From an uncultured Eubacteriales bacterium (GTDB lineage Bacteria > Bacillota > Clostridia > Oscillospirales > Butyricicoccaceae): a stretch of 9,077 bases of DNA. Shown here in pieces: positions 1 to 6,677 of the stretch (its first letter is position 1; every line of letters starts with the position of its first letter). The notes beneath the pieces are model-generated. The model was not told the DNA's origin. It ran no database searches and saw nothing but the letters and a program-made list of their open reading frames with translations. The stretch lies in contig CAKTWY010000105.1 of assembly GCA_934630445.1 (NCBI GenBank), forward strand, positions 1 to 9,077, written 5' to 3'. A program made the translations under genes and the position numbers.

Positions 1-1
1 G

Positions 2-1084
2 GGTAACCTCTCCTACGTCAACTATGCGCTGACGGCAGCTGTAGGAGCGCTGCTCGCGATCATGAATCTGCTCGATCTCGGCTCGATCCTTTCGTTCCTG
101 CAGTACACGCGCTCGTTCTCCCAACCCATCACGCAGATCTCCCAGCAGTTCAATGCGCTGCTTTCCGCGCTTGCGGGCGCGGAGCGCATTTTTGAGATCA
201 TTGACACGCCTGCCGAGGTCGACGACGGCTACGTTACCCTGGTCAACGCGGAAAAATCGTCGGACGGCAGCCTGACGGAAACGTGCCAGCGCACCGGCAT
301 ATGGGCCTGGAAGCATCCACACCACGACGGCACGACCACTTATACCGAGGTTGCGGGCGATGTGCGCTTTTTTGACGTCGATTTCAGCTATGACGGGAAG
401 AAGACCGTGCTTCACGACGTGACGCTGTATGCCGAGCCCGGGCAGAAAATCGCCTTTGTCGGCTCGACCGGCGCCGGCAAGACGACGATTACGAACCTCC
501 TCAACCGCTTCTACGACATCGAGGACGGGAAGATCCGCTACGACGGCATCAATATCAATAAAATCAAGAAGGATGATCTGCGCCGGTCGCTCGCGATGGT
601 GCTGCAGGACACGCATCTCTTCACCGGCACAGTGCGCGACAATATCCGCTACGGCAAGCTCGACGCCACGGACGAGGAGGTCGAGGCGGCGGCAAAGCTC
701 GCCAACGCCGACTTTTTTATCCGCCATCTGCCGCAGGGCTACGACACGATGCTCACCGCCGACGGCACGAACCTTTCGCAGGGGCAGCGGCAGCTCCTCG
801 CCATCGCACGCGCGGCGGTGGCCGACCCGCCGGTGCTCATTCTCGACGAGGCGACCAGCTCCATCGATACACGCACAGAAGCGCTCATCGAGCGCGGCAT
901 GGATAAACTCATGCACGGGCGCACGGTGTTCGTCATCGCACACCGTCTCTCAACCGTGCGCAATGCCGACGCCATCATGGTGCTTGAAAATGGCCGTATC
1001 ATCGAGCGCGGGAACCACGACGAGCTGATCGCCCAGCACGGCAAATACTACCAGCTCTACACCGGTCAGTTTGAATTGTCGTAA
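2..1084 (+). CDS. ABC exporter half-transporter (membrane domain fused to ATPase), C-terminal part; 5' end outside window
   Basis: The reading frame is open from the first bases, so the gene begins upstream; 360 codons are visible. The first ~50 residues are the end of the transmembrane domain (hydrophobic stretch, then the QYTRSFSQPI region typical of type IV exporters of the MsbA/BmrCD kind). A complete nucleotide-binding domain follows: Walker A GSTGAGKT (461-484), Q-loop VLQDTHLF, signature LSQGQ (773-787), Walker B VLILDE with catalytic Glu (833-850) and H-loop His (941-943). All catalytic residues are present, so it should hydrolyse ATP and export a substrate across the membrane. Many clostridial relatives work as heterodimers with an adjacent partner gene, which would lie upstream. 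An unusual ~45-residue linker rich in Asp, Thr, Trp and His sits between the two domains. The substrate cannot be told from sequence. The family assignment is firm. Confidence 0.95.
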   Translation, partial: GNLSYVNYALTAAVGALLAIMNLLDLGSILSFLQYTRSFSQPITQISQQFNALLSALAGAERIFEIIDTPAEVDDGYVTLVNAEKSSDGSLTETCQRTGIWAWKHPHHDGTTTYTEVAGDVRFFDVDFSYDGKKTVLHDVTLYAEPGQKIAFVGSTGAGKTTITNLLNRFYDIEDGKIRYDGININKIKKDDLRRSLAMVLQDTHLFTGTVRDNIRYGKLDATDEEVEAAAKLANADFFIRHLPQGYDTMLTADGTNLSQGQRQLLAIARAAVADPPVLILDEATSSIDTRTEALIERGMDKLMHGRTVFVIAHRLSTVRNADAIMVLENGRIIERGNHDELIAQHGKYYQLYTGQFELS

Positions 1085-1290
1085 CTCCGGCTTCAAACGC
1101 AAGCGCGCTTGCGTTTGAACGGAATGTGTGAGTGGCTTTTTGTGAAAAATCCACTCGAGGCGTGAAAACTCAGTGTCAATTTGCCCGACTCACGCCCGCA
1201 CATGGCCCAGGCCACCTTCTCTTGCGCCTCGCAATTCGCCTTGCAAACGCGCATGGTGAATCATGAGCGATGGGGCTGATTGACAAGCTG
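1085..1290. other. Hairpin-rich non-coding stretch between the ABC gene and its terminator
   Basis: No convincing gene is present. The stretch contains three consecutive inverted repeats: a perfect palindrome (1092-1119), a hairpin with arms GAGTGG/CCACTC extended by a T5/A5 pair (1130-1156), and a 7-bp stem GGCGTGA/TCACGCC with a 24-nt loop (1159-1165 with 1190-1196). The terminator expected directly after the ABC stop codon comes only at 1291. The stretch therefore looks like a structured 3' untranslated region or a small repeat element inserted between stop codon and terminator. Which of these it is cannot be decided from one copy. Confidence 0.5.
1092..1119. repeat. Perfect 28-bp palindrome after the ABC gene
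   Basis: The arms TTCAAACGCAAGCG and CGCTTGCGTTTGAA are exact reverse complements with no spacer. The palindrome starts 7 bp after the ABC transporter stop codon. No T-run follows directly, so it is not a standard intrinsic terminator. It could be a transcript-stabilising 3' hairpin, a protein-binding site, or the end of a small repeat element. Confidence 0.7.
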
Positions 1291-1329
1291 AGGTTTCCCG
1301 CCGGCCTATGCCGGCGGGAAACCTTTTTT
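1291..1329 (+). terminator. Strong Rho-independent terminator
   Basis: A perfect 15-bp stem (AGGTTTCCCGCCGGC, 1291-1305, pairing with 1310-1324) encloses a 4-nt CTAT loop and is followed by a T-run (1324-1329). It ends transcription coming from the ABC exporter and insulates the glucosidase promoter downstream. Confidence 0.93.
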
Positions 1330-1422
1330 ATTGTCCGGTAATCCAACTTCTTTTGTGCGCCCCGCCTGTCAGGGCCTCTTGCAGCGCCGTCCGGCATATG
1401 TGGCTTCATACATCCGATCTTT

Positions 1423-1439
1423 TACGAAAAAATACGAAA
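1423..1439 (+). promoter_or_regulatory. Two TACGAAA direct repeats one helical turn apart, upstream of the glucosidase promoter
   Basis: TACGAAA occurs at 1423-1429 and again at 1433-1439, exactly 10 bp apart, ending 18 bp before the -35 box. The setting is A/T-rich. Same-face spacing upstream of -35 suits an activator site or a phased A-tract/UP-like element. No specific regulator is recognised. Confidence 0.35.
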
Positions 1440-1457
1440 TTTTCTTTCTGATAAGTA

Positions 1458-1486
1458 TTGACTTTCCCTCTGCCGGGTTTTACAAT
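1458..1486 (+). promoter_or_regulatory. Sigma-A type promoter for the alpha-glucosidase
   Basis: TTGACT (1458-1463) and TACAAT (1481-1486) are separated by 17 bp, each one base off consensus, in a locally AT-rich stretch. Transcription should start near 1493, giving a leader of about 140 nt. The leader contains an inverted repeat GCGCGTC/GACGCGC (1566-1572 with 1592-1598). No known riboswitch was recognised in it. Confidence 0.75.
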
Positions 1487-1633
1487 CGCTGTAACGGGTA
1501 TGCTATGATCAAAGTCGTCTGCGGCTGTTTTATTGCTGCGCAATCAAAATATCAACTTCATTCGCGCGCGTCTCGCTCTGAAGGCGGCCTCGACGCGCAT
1601 GCGGATAAAAAACAGAAACGGAGCGTGCTGTTT

Positions 1634-3307
1634 ATGAAAAAAGCATGGTGGAAAGAAGCGGTCGTATACCAGATCTATCCGAGGAGCTTTATGGATTCCA
1701 ACGGAGACGGCATCGGCGATATTCCGGGCATCATTTCAAAGCTTGATTATTTGAAAGACCTCGGCGTGGATGTCGTCTGGCTCTCTCCCGTATATAAATC
1801 GCCCAATAAAGACAACGGCTACGATATTTCCGACTACTGCGGCATTATGGACGAATTCGGCACGTTTGCCGACTGGGAGGAGCTTGTGCGTCAGATGCAC
1901 GCGCGCGGCCTGAAGCTGGTGATGGATCTTGTTGTCAACCACTCCTCCGACCAGCACAAATGGTTTGTCGAAGCACGGAAATCAAAGGATAATCCCTATC
2001 GCGATTATTACATCTGGCGCGATCCGAAACCCGACGGCTCCCTTCCGAACAACTGGACCTCGCATTTCAGCGGTCCTGCATGGACATTTGACGAGACGAC
2101 CGGGCAGTATTATCTGCACCTGTTCTGCAAAGAGCAGCCGGATCTGAACTGGGAAAATGCCGCCATGCGCCATGATATCTATGACATGCTGCGTTTCTGG
2201 CTTGACCGGGGCGTGGACGGCTTCCGCATGGATGTTCTGCAGGGCTATGCCAAAGCGCCCGGCCTGCCGGACGGCGCGCCGGTTCCCGGCGGACCGATCG
2301 GGCAGGAATATTTTGCAAACCAGCCGCGTATCCACGACTATGTGCAGGAAATGAACCGCGAGGTCTTTTCCAAATACGATATCATGACCGTGGGCGAAAC
2401 CGGCGGCGTCAAGCTTGAAGACGCGCGCCTTTATACCGGCGAAGACCGCGGCGAGGTAAACATGGTCTTTCAGTTCGAGCATGTCGACCTTGGCGACGAG
2501 CATTCGCCCAAATGGTTCTCCCCGGAGCGGGTCGATATCCCCGCGCTCAAAAAAATCCTCTCGAAATGGCAGACCGGGCTCGACGGCTGCGGCTGGAACA
2601 GCCTCTATTTTTCCAATCATGATCAGCCCCGCCAGGTATCGCGCTTCGGCGATGACGGACGCTACCGCGTCGAAAGCGCAAAAATGCTCGCGACGCTGCT
2701 CCACACCCAGCAGGGCACGCCCTATATCTATCAGGGCGAAGAGCTGGGGATGACGAACATGGCCTTCCCGGATATCTCGTGCTATCAGGACGTGCAGATT
2801 CTGAACGCCTGGCAGGAATTCGTCGTCGAAGGCGGCGCCGACCCTGCGCGGATGATGCGCGGTATCCATCTGCGCGGGCGCGACAACGCACGCACCCCCA
2901 TGCAGTGGTCGGATCAGGCAAACGCGGGCTTTACCTCCGGCAAGCCCTGGCTCGGCGTAAACCCGAATTACAAGACCATCAATGCTGAGGCCGAGGCCAA
3001 AGACCCCGACTCCGTTTTGAACTATTACAAATTGCTCATTGCCAAACGCAAAAAAACGCCCGTGGTCGTATACGGCTCTTTCCGCGAATACGAACCGGAA
3101 AACCCGTATCTTTATCTGTATGAGCGCGAATATGAAGGGCAGCGCCTGTTTGTCGTGCTCAATATGACGGGGGAAGAGCGCCCCCTGACGCTGCCGGAGG
3201 GCGTATCTGCCGCCGGCGCAGAATGCTATATTGCAAATTATCCCGACCCCGCGCTGGACAGGTATACGCTGCGCCCGTATGAGGCGATGGCATATCTGCT
3301 CCAATAA
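1634..3307 (+). CDS. malL: Alpha-glucosidase, GH13 oligo-1,6-glucosidase type
   Basis: This 557-residue cytoplasmic enzyme (no signal peptide) should release glucose from the non-reducing end of short alpha-glucosides. The start at 1634 is chosen because MKKAWWKEAVVYQIYPRSF matches the usual N-terminus of the family and a GGAG site lies 10 nt upstream. The calcium-loop pattern D21-N23-D25-D29 is present. Conserved regions are DLVVNH (D98-H103), the nucleophile D200 in GFRMDV, the acid/base E255 in VGE and the transition-state Asp D330 in NHDQ. These nearly match Bacillus cereus oligo-1,6-glucosidase numbering. Domain B lies at roughly residues 105-175 and the beta-sandwich domain C begins near 480. 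The Val after the nucleophile (V201) is the residue associated with alpha-1,6 specificity in this group, so isomaltose-type substrates are likely. It is a single-gene transcription unit with its own promoter and terminator. The exact substrate range is inferred. Confidence 0.93.
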   Translation: MKKAWWKEAVVYQIYPRSFMDSNGDGIGDIPGIISKLDYLKDLGVDVVWLSPVYKSPNKDNGYDISDYCGIMDEFGTFADWEELVRQMHARGLKLVMDLVVNHSSDQHKWFVEARKSKDNPYRDYYIWRDPKPDGSLPNNWTSHFSGPAWTFDETTGQYYLHLFCKEQPDLNWENAAMRHDIYDMLRFWLDRGVDGFRMDVLQGYAKAPGLPDGAPVPGGPIGQEYFANQPRIHDYVQEMNREVFSKYDIMTVGETGGVKLEDARLYTGEDRGEVNMVFQFEHVDLGDEHSPKWFSPERVDIPALKKILSKWQTGLDGCGWNSLYFSNHDQPRQVSRFGDDGRYRVESAKMLATLLHTQQGTPYIYQGEELGMTNMAFPDISCYQDVQILNAWQEFVVEGGADPARMMRGIHLRGRDNARTPMQWSDQANAGFTSGKPWLGVNPNYKTINAEAEAKDPDSVLNYYKLLIAKRKKTPVVVYGSFREYEPENPYLYLYEREYEGQRLFVVLNMTGEERPLTLPEGVSAAGAECYIANYPDPALDRYTLRPYEAMAYLLQ

Positions 3308-3338
3308 ACCTGCGGTGCGTGCGGGCAAGAGCAGCGTT

Positions 3339-3396
3339 GTACCGCGGGGCGTCCGGGGCGCAGATGCACTCCGGCGCCCCGCGGTACCGACCTTTT
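3339..3396 (+). terminator. Hairpin terminator after the alpha-glucosidase
   Basis: A 13-bp perfect stem (GTACCGCGGGGCG, 3339-3351, with 3375-3387) is extended inside by four more pairs past a one-base bulge. Only a short T4 tract follows (3393-3396), so the hairpin is very strong but the U-tract is weak. It begins 31 bp after the stop codon, which suits it to ending the glucosidase transcript. Confidence 0.65.
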
Positions 3397-3473
3397 CCAC
3401 GTATCGACAGCCGCATGGCGGTAAATAACATGCCCCCTTGCAGTGTATCGGCAAAATTTGTTTAATTTCATGC

Positions 3474-3502
3474 TTGAAAGCGATATAAGATAACGATATA
3501 AT
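3474..3502 (+). promoter_or_regulatory. Strong sigma-A promoter overlapped by a cre-like operator, upstream of the HPr-like gene
   Basis: TTGAAA (3474-3479) and a perfect TATAAT (3497-3502) are 17 bp apart, predicting a start near 3509. The overlapping sequence TGAAAGCGATATAA (3475-3488) fits the catabolite-responsive element pattern TGWAANCGNTNWCA at all specified positions but one (A in place of C). A regulator bound there would cover the -35 box and block initiation. The promoter call is strong; the CcpA-site call is inference. Confidence 0.7.
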
Positions 3503-3534
3503 AAAGGGCAGATTCATTCCATCGGGTATCAGCG

Positions 3535-3564
3535 AGCCCCGCTTTTCCGGCGCGGGCTGTTTTT
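3535..3564 (+). terminator. Small intrinsic terminator within the leader between two promoters
   Basis: AGCCC-GC (3535-3542, one bulged C) pairs with GCGGGCT (3552-3558) and is followed by GTTTTT (3559-3564). It lies only ~26 nt downstream of the start predicted for the promoter at 3474-3502. Transcripts from that promoter would stop after ~55 nt unless they read through. It could be an attenuator, a back-up terminator for the glucosidase, or the end of a very small RNA. Confidence 0.6.
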
Positions 3565-3704
3565 GTAGGTCCTGCTGCTGGGAGATGCTCGTTCATTCCG
3601 GCATTTTTCCTGTTCCGCGCCCTTCACCTCCCCCGATATACTGGGTCGTTCGTATGCTTTTTCGCTCGAAAACGGCCGCTTTGTGCGCGGATTTTAAAAA
3701 TTAG

Positions 3705-3733
3705 TTGACGTAAGCAGAAATTTTAGGTATTCT
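3705..3733 (+). promoter_or_regulatory. Promoter directly upstream of the HPr-like gene
   Basis: TTGACG (3705-3710) is followed after 17 bp by TATTCT (3728-3733), 4/6 to the -10 consensus. An A/T-only block ATTTTAAAAATTA (3691-3703) lies immediately upstream like an UP element. Transcription would begin near 3740, about 37 nt before the start codon. Positions 3565-3690, between this and the upstream terminator, hold no gene or motif I recognise. Confidence 0.65.
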
Positions 3734-3776
3734 AATAACAGGAGCATCAGAAAACTCAGAGGAGAGAGGTAGCATT

Positions 3777-4040
3777 ATGGTCTCTAAAGAAGTCCAGGTT
3801 CAGAATCAGGTTGGTTTATATGCGCGCCCCGCGACCTTTTTTATCCAGAAAGCCAATGAATTCAAAAGCACGATCATGGTCGAGAAGGAAGAGCGCAGAG
3901 TAAACGCAAAAAGTCTTCTGGGCGTACTGTCTTTGGGTATCACCAAGGGTACCACCATCAATCTTGTCGCTGACGGCTCGGATGAGCAGGATGCTATCGA
4001 CGCGCTCAGTGAGCTCATCGCTTCGAACTTCAACGAATAA
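3777..4040 (+). CDS. HPr-family regulatory protein with Tyr in place of catalytic His15 (Crh-like)
   Basis: The 87-residue protein has the normal HPr length and fold pattern. It starts at an ATG 7 nt after a strong GGAGAGAGG site. The active-site motif, normally GLHARPA or GIHARPA, reads GLYARPA: residue 15 is Tyr (TAT, 3819-3821). Without His15 it cannot accept phosphate from enzyme I in the usual way. The regulatory site is intact: Ser46 lies in NAKSLLGVLSLG, the segment phosphorylated by HPr kinase and bound by CcpA, and Arg17 is kept. Bacillus Crh has this same combination with Gln15. The likely role is therefore carbon catabolite signalling rather than sugar phosphotransfer. It is flanked by its own promoter and a downstream hairpin, beside an alpha-glucosidase. 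Alternatives are a relaxed phosphocarrier paralogue or a sequence error, since a single T-to-C change would restore His. Confidence 0.92.
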   Translation: MVSKEVQVQNQVGLYARPATFFIQKANEFKSTIMVEKEERRVNAKSLLGVLSLGITKGTTINLVADGSDEQDAIDALSELIASNFNE

Positions 4041-4070
4041 GAATCATGCCGGCGACGCCGGCCATCATCC

Positions 4071-4124
4071 GGGCAGATATGCATTTGCCCCCGTCAGGGG
4101 CTCGTGCCTATCTGCCCATTTTAT
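4071..4124 (+). terminator. Probable terminator between the HPr-like gene and uvrC
   Basis: GGGCAGATA (4071-4079) pairs perfectly with TATCTGCCC (4109-4117), enclosing a second GC-rich hairpin (GCCCC/GGGGC within 4087-4101). The tail ATTTTAT (4118-4124) is a modest U-tract. Just upstream, another short hairpin GCCGGC-GAC-GCCGGC (4048-4062) starts 7 bp after the stop codon. Termination may be partial, since no separate promoter for uvrC is obvious. Confidence 0.55.
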
Positions 4125-4178
4125 GTTCATGCCGCACATTTCGGGGCGGTTACGGTTTTAACGCAGAGGAGGAACTTT

Positions 4179-6014
4179 ATGGCGGGCGATGCCGCACATA
4201 TCGAAGAACTGAAAAACAAGGCGCTCGCTCTCCCGAACCTTCCGGGCGTGTATATCATGAAAAGCGCCTCGGAGGAAGTCATCTACGTCGGCAAGGCGAA
4301 GATCCTCAAAAACCGCGTAACGCAGTACTTCCGCAACACCGCCTCCCACACGCCGAAAACGCGGAGCATGGTCGAACACGTCAACACGTTCGACATCATC
4401 GTCACCACGACGGAGTTTGAAGCGCTCGTGCTTGAAAACTCGCTCATCAAGCGCCACCGGCCGAAATACAACATCCTTTTAAAGGATGATAAGGGCTACC
4501 CGTTCATCCGCCTGAGCGTGCGCGACCGCTACCCCGTGTTTTCCATCGTATCCAAGCCCGCGGAGGACGGCGCACATTACTATGGCCCCTATGGCGGGCG
4601 CGGCGCGGCGAAGCTGGCGATCAACACCATCCTCGAAACGCTGAAGCTCCCCACCTGCTCGCGCAGATTCCCGCGCGATATCGGCCGGGAGCGGCCGTGC
4701 CTGAACCGGCATCTGAACCGCTGCCTGGCCCCGTGCGACGGCAGCCTTTCGGAAGAAGGGTACCGTGCGCTCATCGGCGAAGCCGAGCAGCTGCTGCAGG
4801 GCAGCTATCAGACGCTGGCCGATTCGATCTCCGCGCAGATGGAGGAGGCGGCCGAAGCGCTCGAATTTGAACGCGCTGCGCTTCTGCGCGACCGGCTCAA
4901 GGCGGTCGAACAGATCGGCCGCCATCAGAAGGTCGTCGCCGGCGCGCTGGCGGACACAGATGTCATCGCGTTCCACCAGGGCCAGGTGCGCGCGTGCGTG
5001 ACGGTACTGCACTATATCGCCGGCACGCTGCTGGAAAAAGAGGTCTCGCTCTTCGAGGGATGCAGCGTGGACGACAGCAGCGAAGTGCTTGAGAGCTTCC
5101 TCAAGCAGTACTATTCCAGGCGCAAAATCGTGCCAAAAAACGTGCTCCTCTCCCAGGAGCTTGACGATATGGACCTGATCGCCGCATGGCTCGAGGATAT
5201 CTGCGGGAAAAAGCCGAAGATCTTCCGCCCGCAGCGCGCCGAAAAGCTGCGTCTGGTCGAGATGGCGCTCGAAAACGCAGCGGATGAGGTCCGCCGTGCG
5301 GAGACGGCGCAGGAACGGGTGTCAAAGTCGCTCTCCCTTCTTTCGGAAAAGCTCGGCATCGGGCACGCCGTTTCGCGTATGGAGGCGTTCGACATCTCCA
5401 ACACTGCCGGCAGCGAAGTTGTCGCCGGTATGGTGGTCTTTCAGGATGCACGCCCGGTCAAAAGCGCCTACCGGCGCTTTAAGATCAAGACGGTCGCCGG
5501 ACAGGACGACCCGGCGTGCATCCATGAGGCGGTCTCGCGCCGCGTGCGCCACTTTGTTGAAGGGGATGCAAAATTTACGCCCCTGCCCGACGTGCTGATG
5601 ATCGACGGCGGCATCACGCAGACAAGGGCCGCCCAGCGCGCGCTTTCCGAGCAGGGTGTGGAGATCCCCGTGTTCGGCATGGTCAAGGACGATCACCACC
5701 GCACGCGCGCGCTCATCGCGCCGGACGGGCGTGAGATCGGCATCGTGGGCATTCCGGCGCTTTTCTCCCTCATCGGCCGCATGCAGGAAGAGGTACACCG
5801 CTACAGCATCGAGTACCATCGCGCCCTTCGCGCCAAACGCGGCTACGGCCTGACGCTGGACGAGATTCCAGGCGTGGGCGCGACGCGGCGGCAGGCGCTC
5901 ATCCGCGCGTTCAAAACGGTGGAAAACGTTAAAAATGCGTCTTTTGAAGCGCTTTGCGAAGTCGTGCCGCAAAATGTCGCGCGGGCAATCCGGGCATACT
6001 ATGATCAGAAATAG
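4179..6014 (+). CDS. uvrC: Excinuclease ABC subunit C
   Basis: This 611-residue dual endonuclease of nucleotide excision repair acts with UvrA and UvrB to cut the damaged strand on both sides of a lesion. AGAGGAGG (4165-4172) fixes the start. The N-terminal GIY-YIG domain shows GVY (Y25), YVGK (Y36, K39), R46 and E86. The Cys pattern C160-x13-C174-x7-C182-x3-C186 corresponds to the iron-sulfur cluster site described in UvrC. A UVR motif that contacts UvrB follows near residues 210-245 (QMEEAAEALEFERAALLRDR). The second nuclease (RNase H-like) half has D405 in AFDISN, D476 in MIDGG and DDHHRTRA (505-510). Helix-hairpin-helix motifs near the C-terminus include IPGVG (~563-567). Length and domain order are complete. 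Transcription may come by read-through from the HPr-like gene. Confidence 0.97.
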   Translation: MAGDAAHIEELKNKALALPNLPGVYIMKSASEEVIYVGKAKILKNRVTQYFRNTASHTPKTRSMVEHVNTFDIIVTTTEFEALVLENSLIKRHRPKYNILLKDDKGYPFIRLSVRDRYPVFSIVSKPAEDGAHYYGPYGGRGAAKLAINTILETLKLPTCSRRFPRDIGRERPCLNRHLNRCLAPCDGSLSEEGYRALIGEAEQLLQGSYQTLADSISAQMEEAAEALEFERAALLRDRLKAVEQIGRHQKVVAGALADTDVIAFHQGQVRACVTVLHYIAGTLLEKEVSLFEGCSVDDSSEVLESFLKQYYSRRKIVPKNVLLSQELDDMDLIAAWLEDICGKKPKIFRPQRAEKLRLVEMALENAADEVRRAETAQERVSKSLSLLSEKLGIGHAVSRMEAFDISNTAGSEVVAGMVVFQDARPVKSAYRRFKIKTVAGQDDPACIHEAVSRRVRHFVEGDAKFTPLPDVLMIDGGITQTRAAQRALSEQGVEIPVFGMVKDDHHRTRALIAPDGREIGIVGIPALFSLIGRMQEEVHRYSIEYHRALRAKRGYGLTLDEIPGVGATRRQALIRAFKTVENVKNASFEALCEVVPQNVARAIRAYYDQK

Positions 6015-6114
6015 CCTGCGGCAATTTGAGTGCGTATGAACACTCTGACCGGAACCGGCGCATATATTTCATCAAAAGGCCCGGCCAGGCAGCAAATGGA
6101 AAGAGGAAAATGCT

Positions 6115-6660
6115 ATGAGAGTGATCAGCGGTACAGCGCGTGGACGCAAATTAAAGCCCCTTCCCGGGCTCGACACGCGCCCGACGACCGATAAAGTCAA
6201 GGAAAGCATGTTCAGCATCCTCCAGTTCGACCTTGAAGGCAGGCGCGTTCTGGACCTTTTCGCGGGCACAGGGCAGCTTGGCATCGAGGCGCTGTCGCGC
6301 GGCGCGGCGCACGCCGATTTTGTCGATAAAAATCCGCAAAGTGTAAAAATAATACGCGAAAACCTGAAAGCCGCGGGCGTCGGCGAGCGCGCCGAGGTTT
6401 TTGCCGCCGACGCGCAGCAGTTCCTGAACCCCGCCATGAAGGGGAAATATGGAATTGTTTTGCTTGATCCGCCGTACGGTGGCGAAGTTCTTAATTTTTT
6501 TCTACAGAAGATTACTTTGTTTGACATTGTGCATACAGGTGGTATAATATTATGTGAATGTGCCGCGGCCGACGAGATTATCCCGCCCGCGGCGCCCTAT
6601 GAGCTCATGCGCACATACCGCTACGGTGCGATCCGGCTCATGACCATCCGCCGCATGTGA
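6115..6660 (+). CDS. rsmD: 16S rRNA (guanine966-N2)-methyltransferase
   Basis: The 181-residue protein should methylate G966 of 16S rRNA using S-adenosylmethionine. It starts 7 nt after AAGAGGA. The N-terminus MRVISGTARGRKL and the RPTTDKVKESMFSIL segment (residues 22-36) are hallmarks of RsmD. The SAM-binding motif I is LDLFAGTGQLGIEALSRGA (from residue 46), and the catalytic DPPY motif of N-methyltransferases is at residues 118-121. A 100-bp gap without a recognised terminator separates it from uvrC. The 3' third of the gene has an unusual AT-rich stretch (about 6480-6555) containing a consensus promoter, so this DNA appears both to code for protein and to start transcription of coaD. Confidence 0.96.
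   Translation: MRVISGTARGRKLKPLPGLDTRPTTDKVKESMFSILQFDLEGRRVLDLFAGTGQLGIEALSRGAAHADFVDKNPQSVKIIRENLKAAGVGERAEVFAADAQQFLNPAMKGKYGIVLLDPPYGGEVLNFFLQKITLFDIVHTGGIILCECAAADEIIPPAAPYELMRTYRYGAIRLMTIRRM
6521..6548 (+). promoter_or_regulatory. Consensus extended -10 promoter inside rsmD, facing coaD
   Basis: TTGACA (6521-6526) and TATAAT (6543-6548) are both perfect hexamers, separated by 16 bp. TGG immediately before the -10 box gives the extended TGnTATAAT form. The predicted start is near 6555, about 120 nt before the coaD start codon. It lies in a sharp AT-rich dip in an otherwise GC-rich gene. Confidence 0.75.
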
Positions 6661-6677
6661 CGGGAGGGCGTTTTCAG

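Noticed and set aside
1331..1633. In-frame N-terminal extension of the alpha-glucosidase, including an ATG at 1505
   Set aside because: The extension covers the promoter, lacks a ribosome binding site and does not resemble the family. The ATG at 1634 has GGAG upstream and gives the standard N-terminus.
1982..3517. Long (511-codon) open frame on the minus strand across the alpha-glucosidase gene
   Set aside because: It lies antisense to a complete, motif-perfect GH13 enzyme. Its product has no recognisable domain and is explained by GC-rich codon bias keeping the opposite strand open.
5322..5972. Minus-strand open frame of 216 codons inside uvrC
   Set aside because: It is antisense to the conserved nuclease and HhH half of UvrC and has no recognisable domain or ribosome binding site.
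6657..6677. GTG start for coaD overlapping the rsmD stop codon
   Set aside because: It would place the GGGAGGG ribosome binding site inside the gene and add residues not found in PPATs; the ATG at 6678 fits better.
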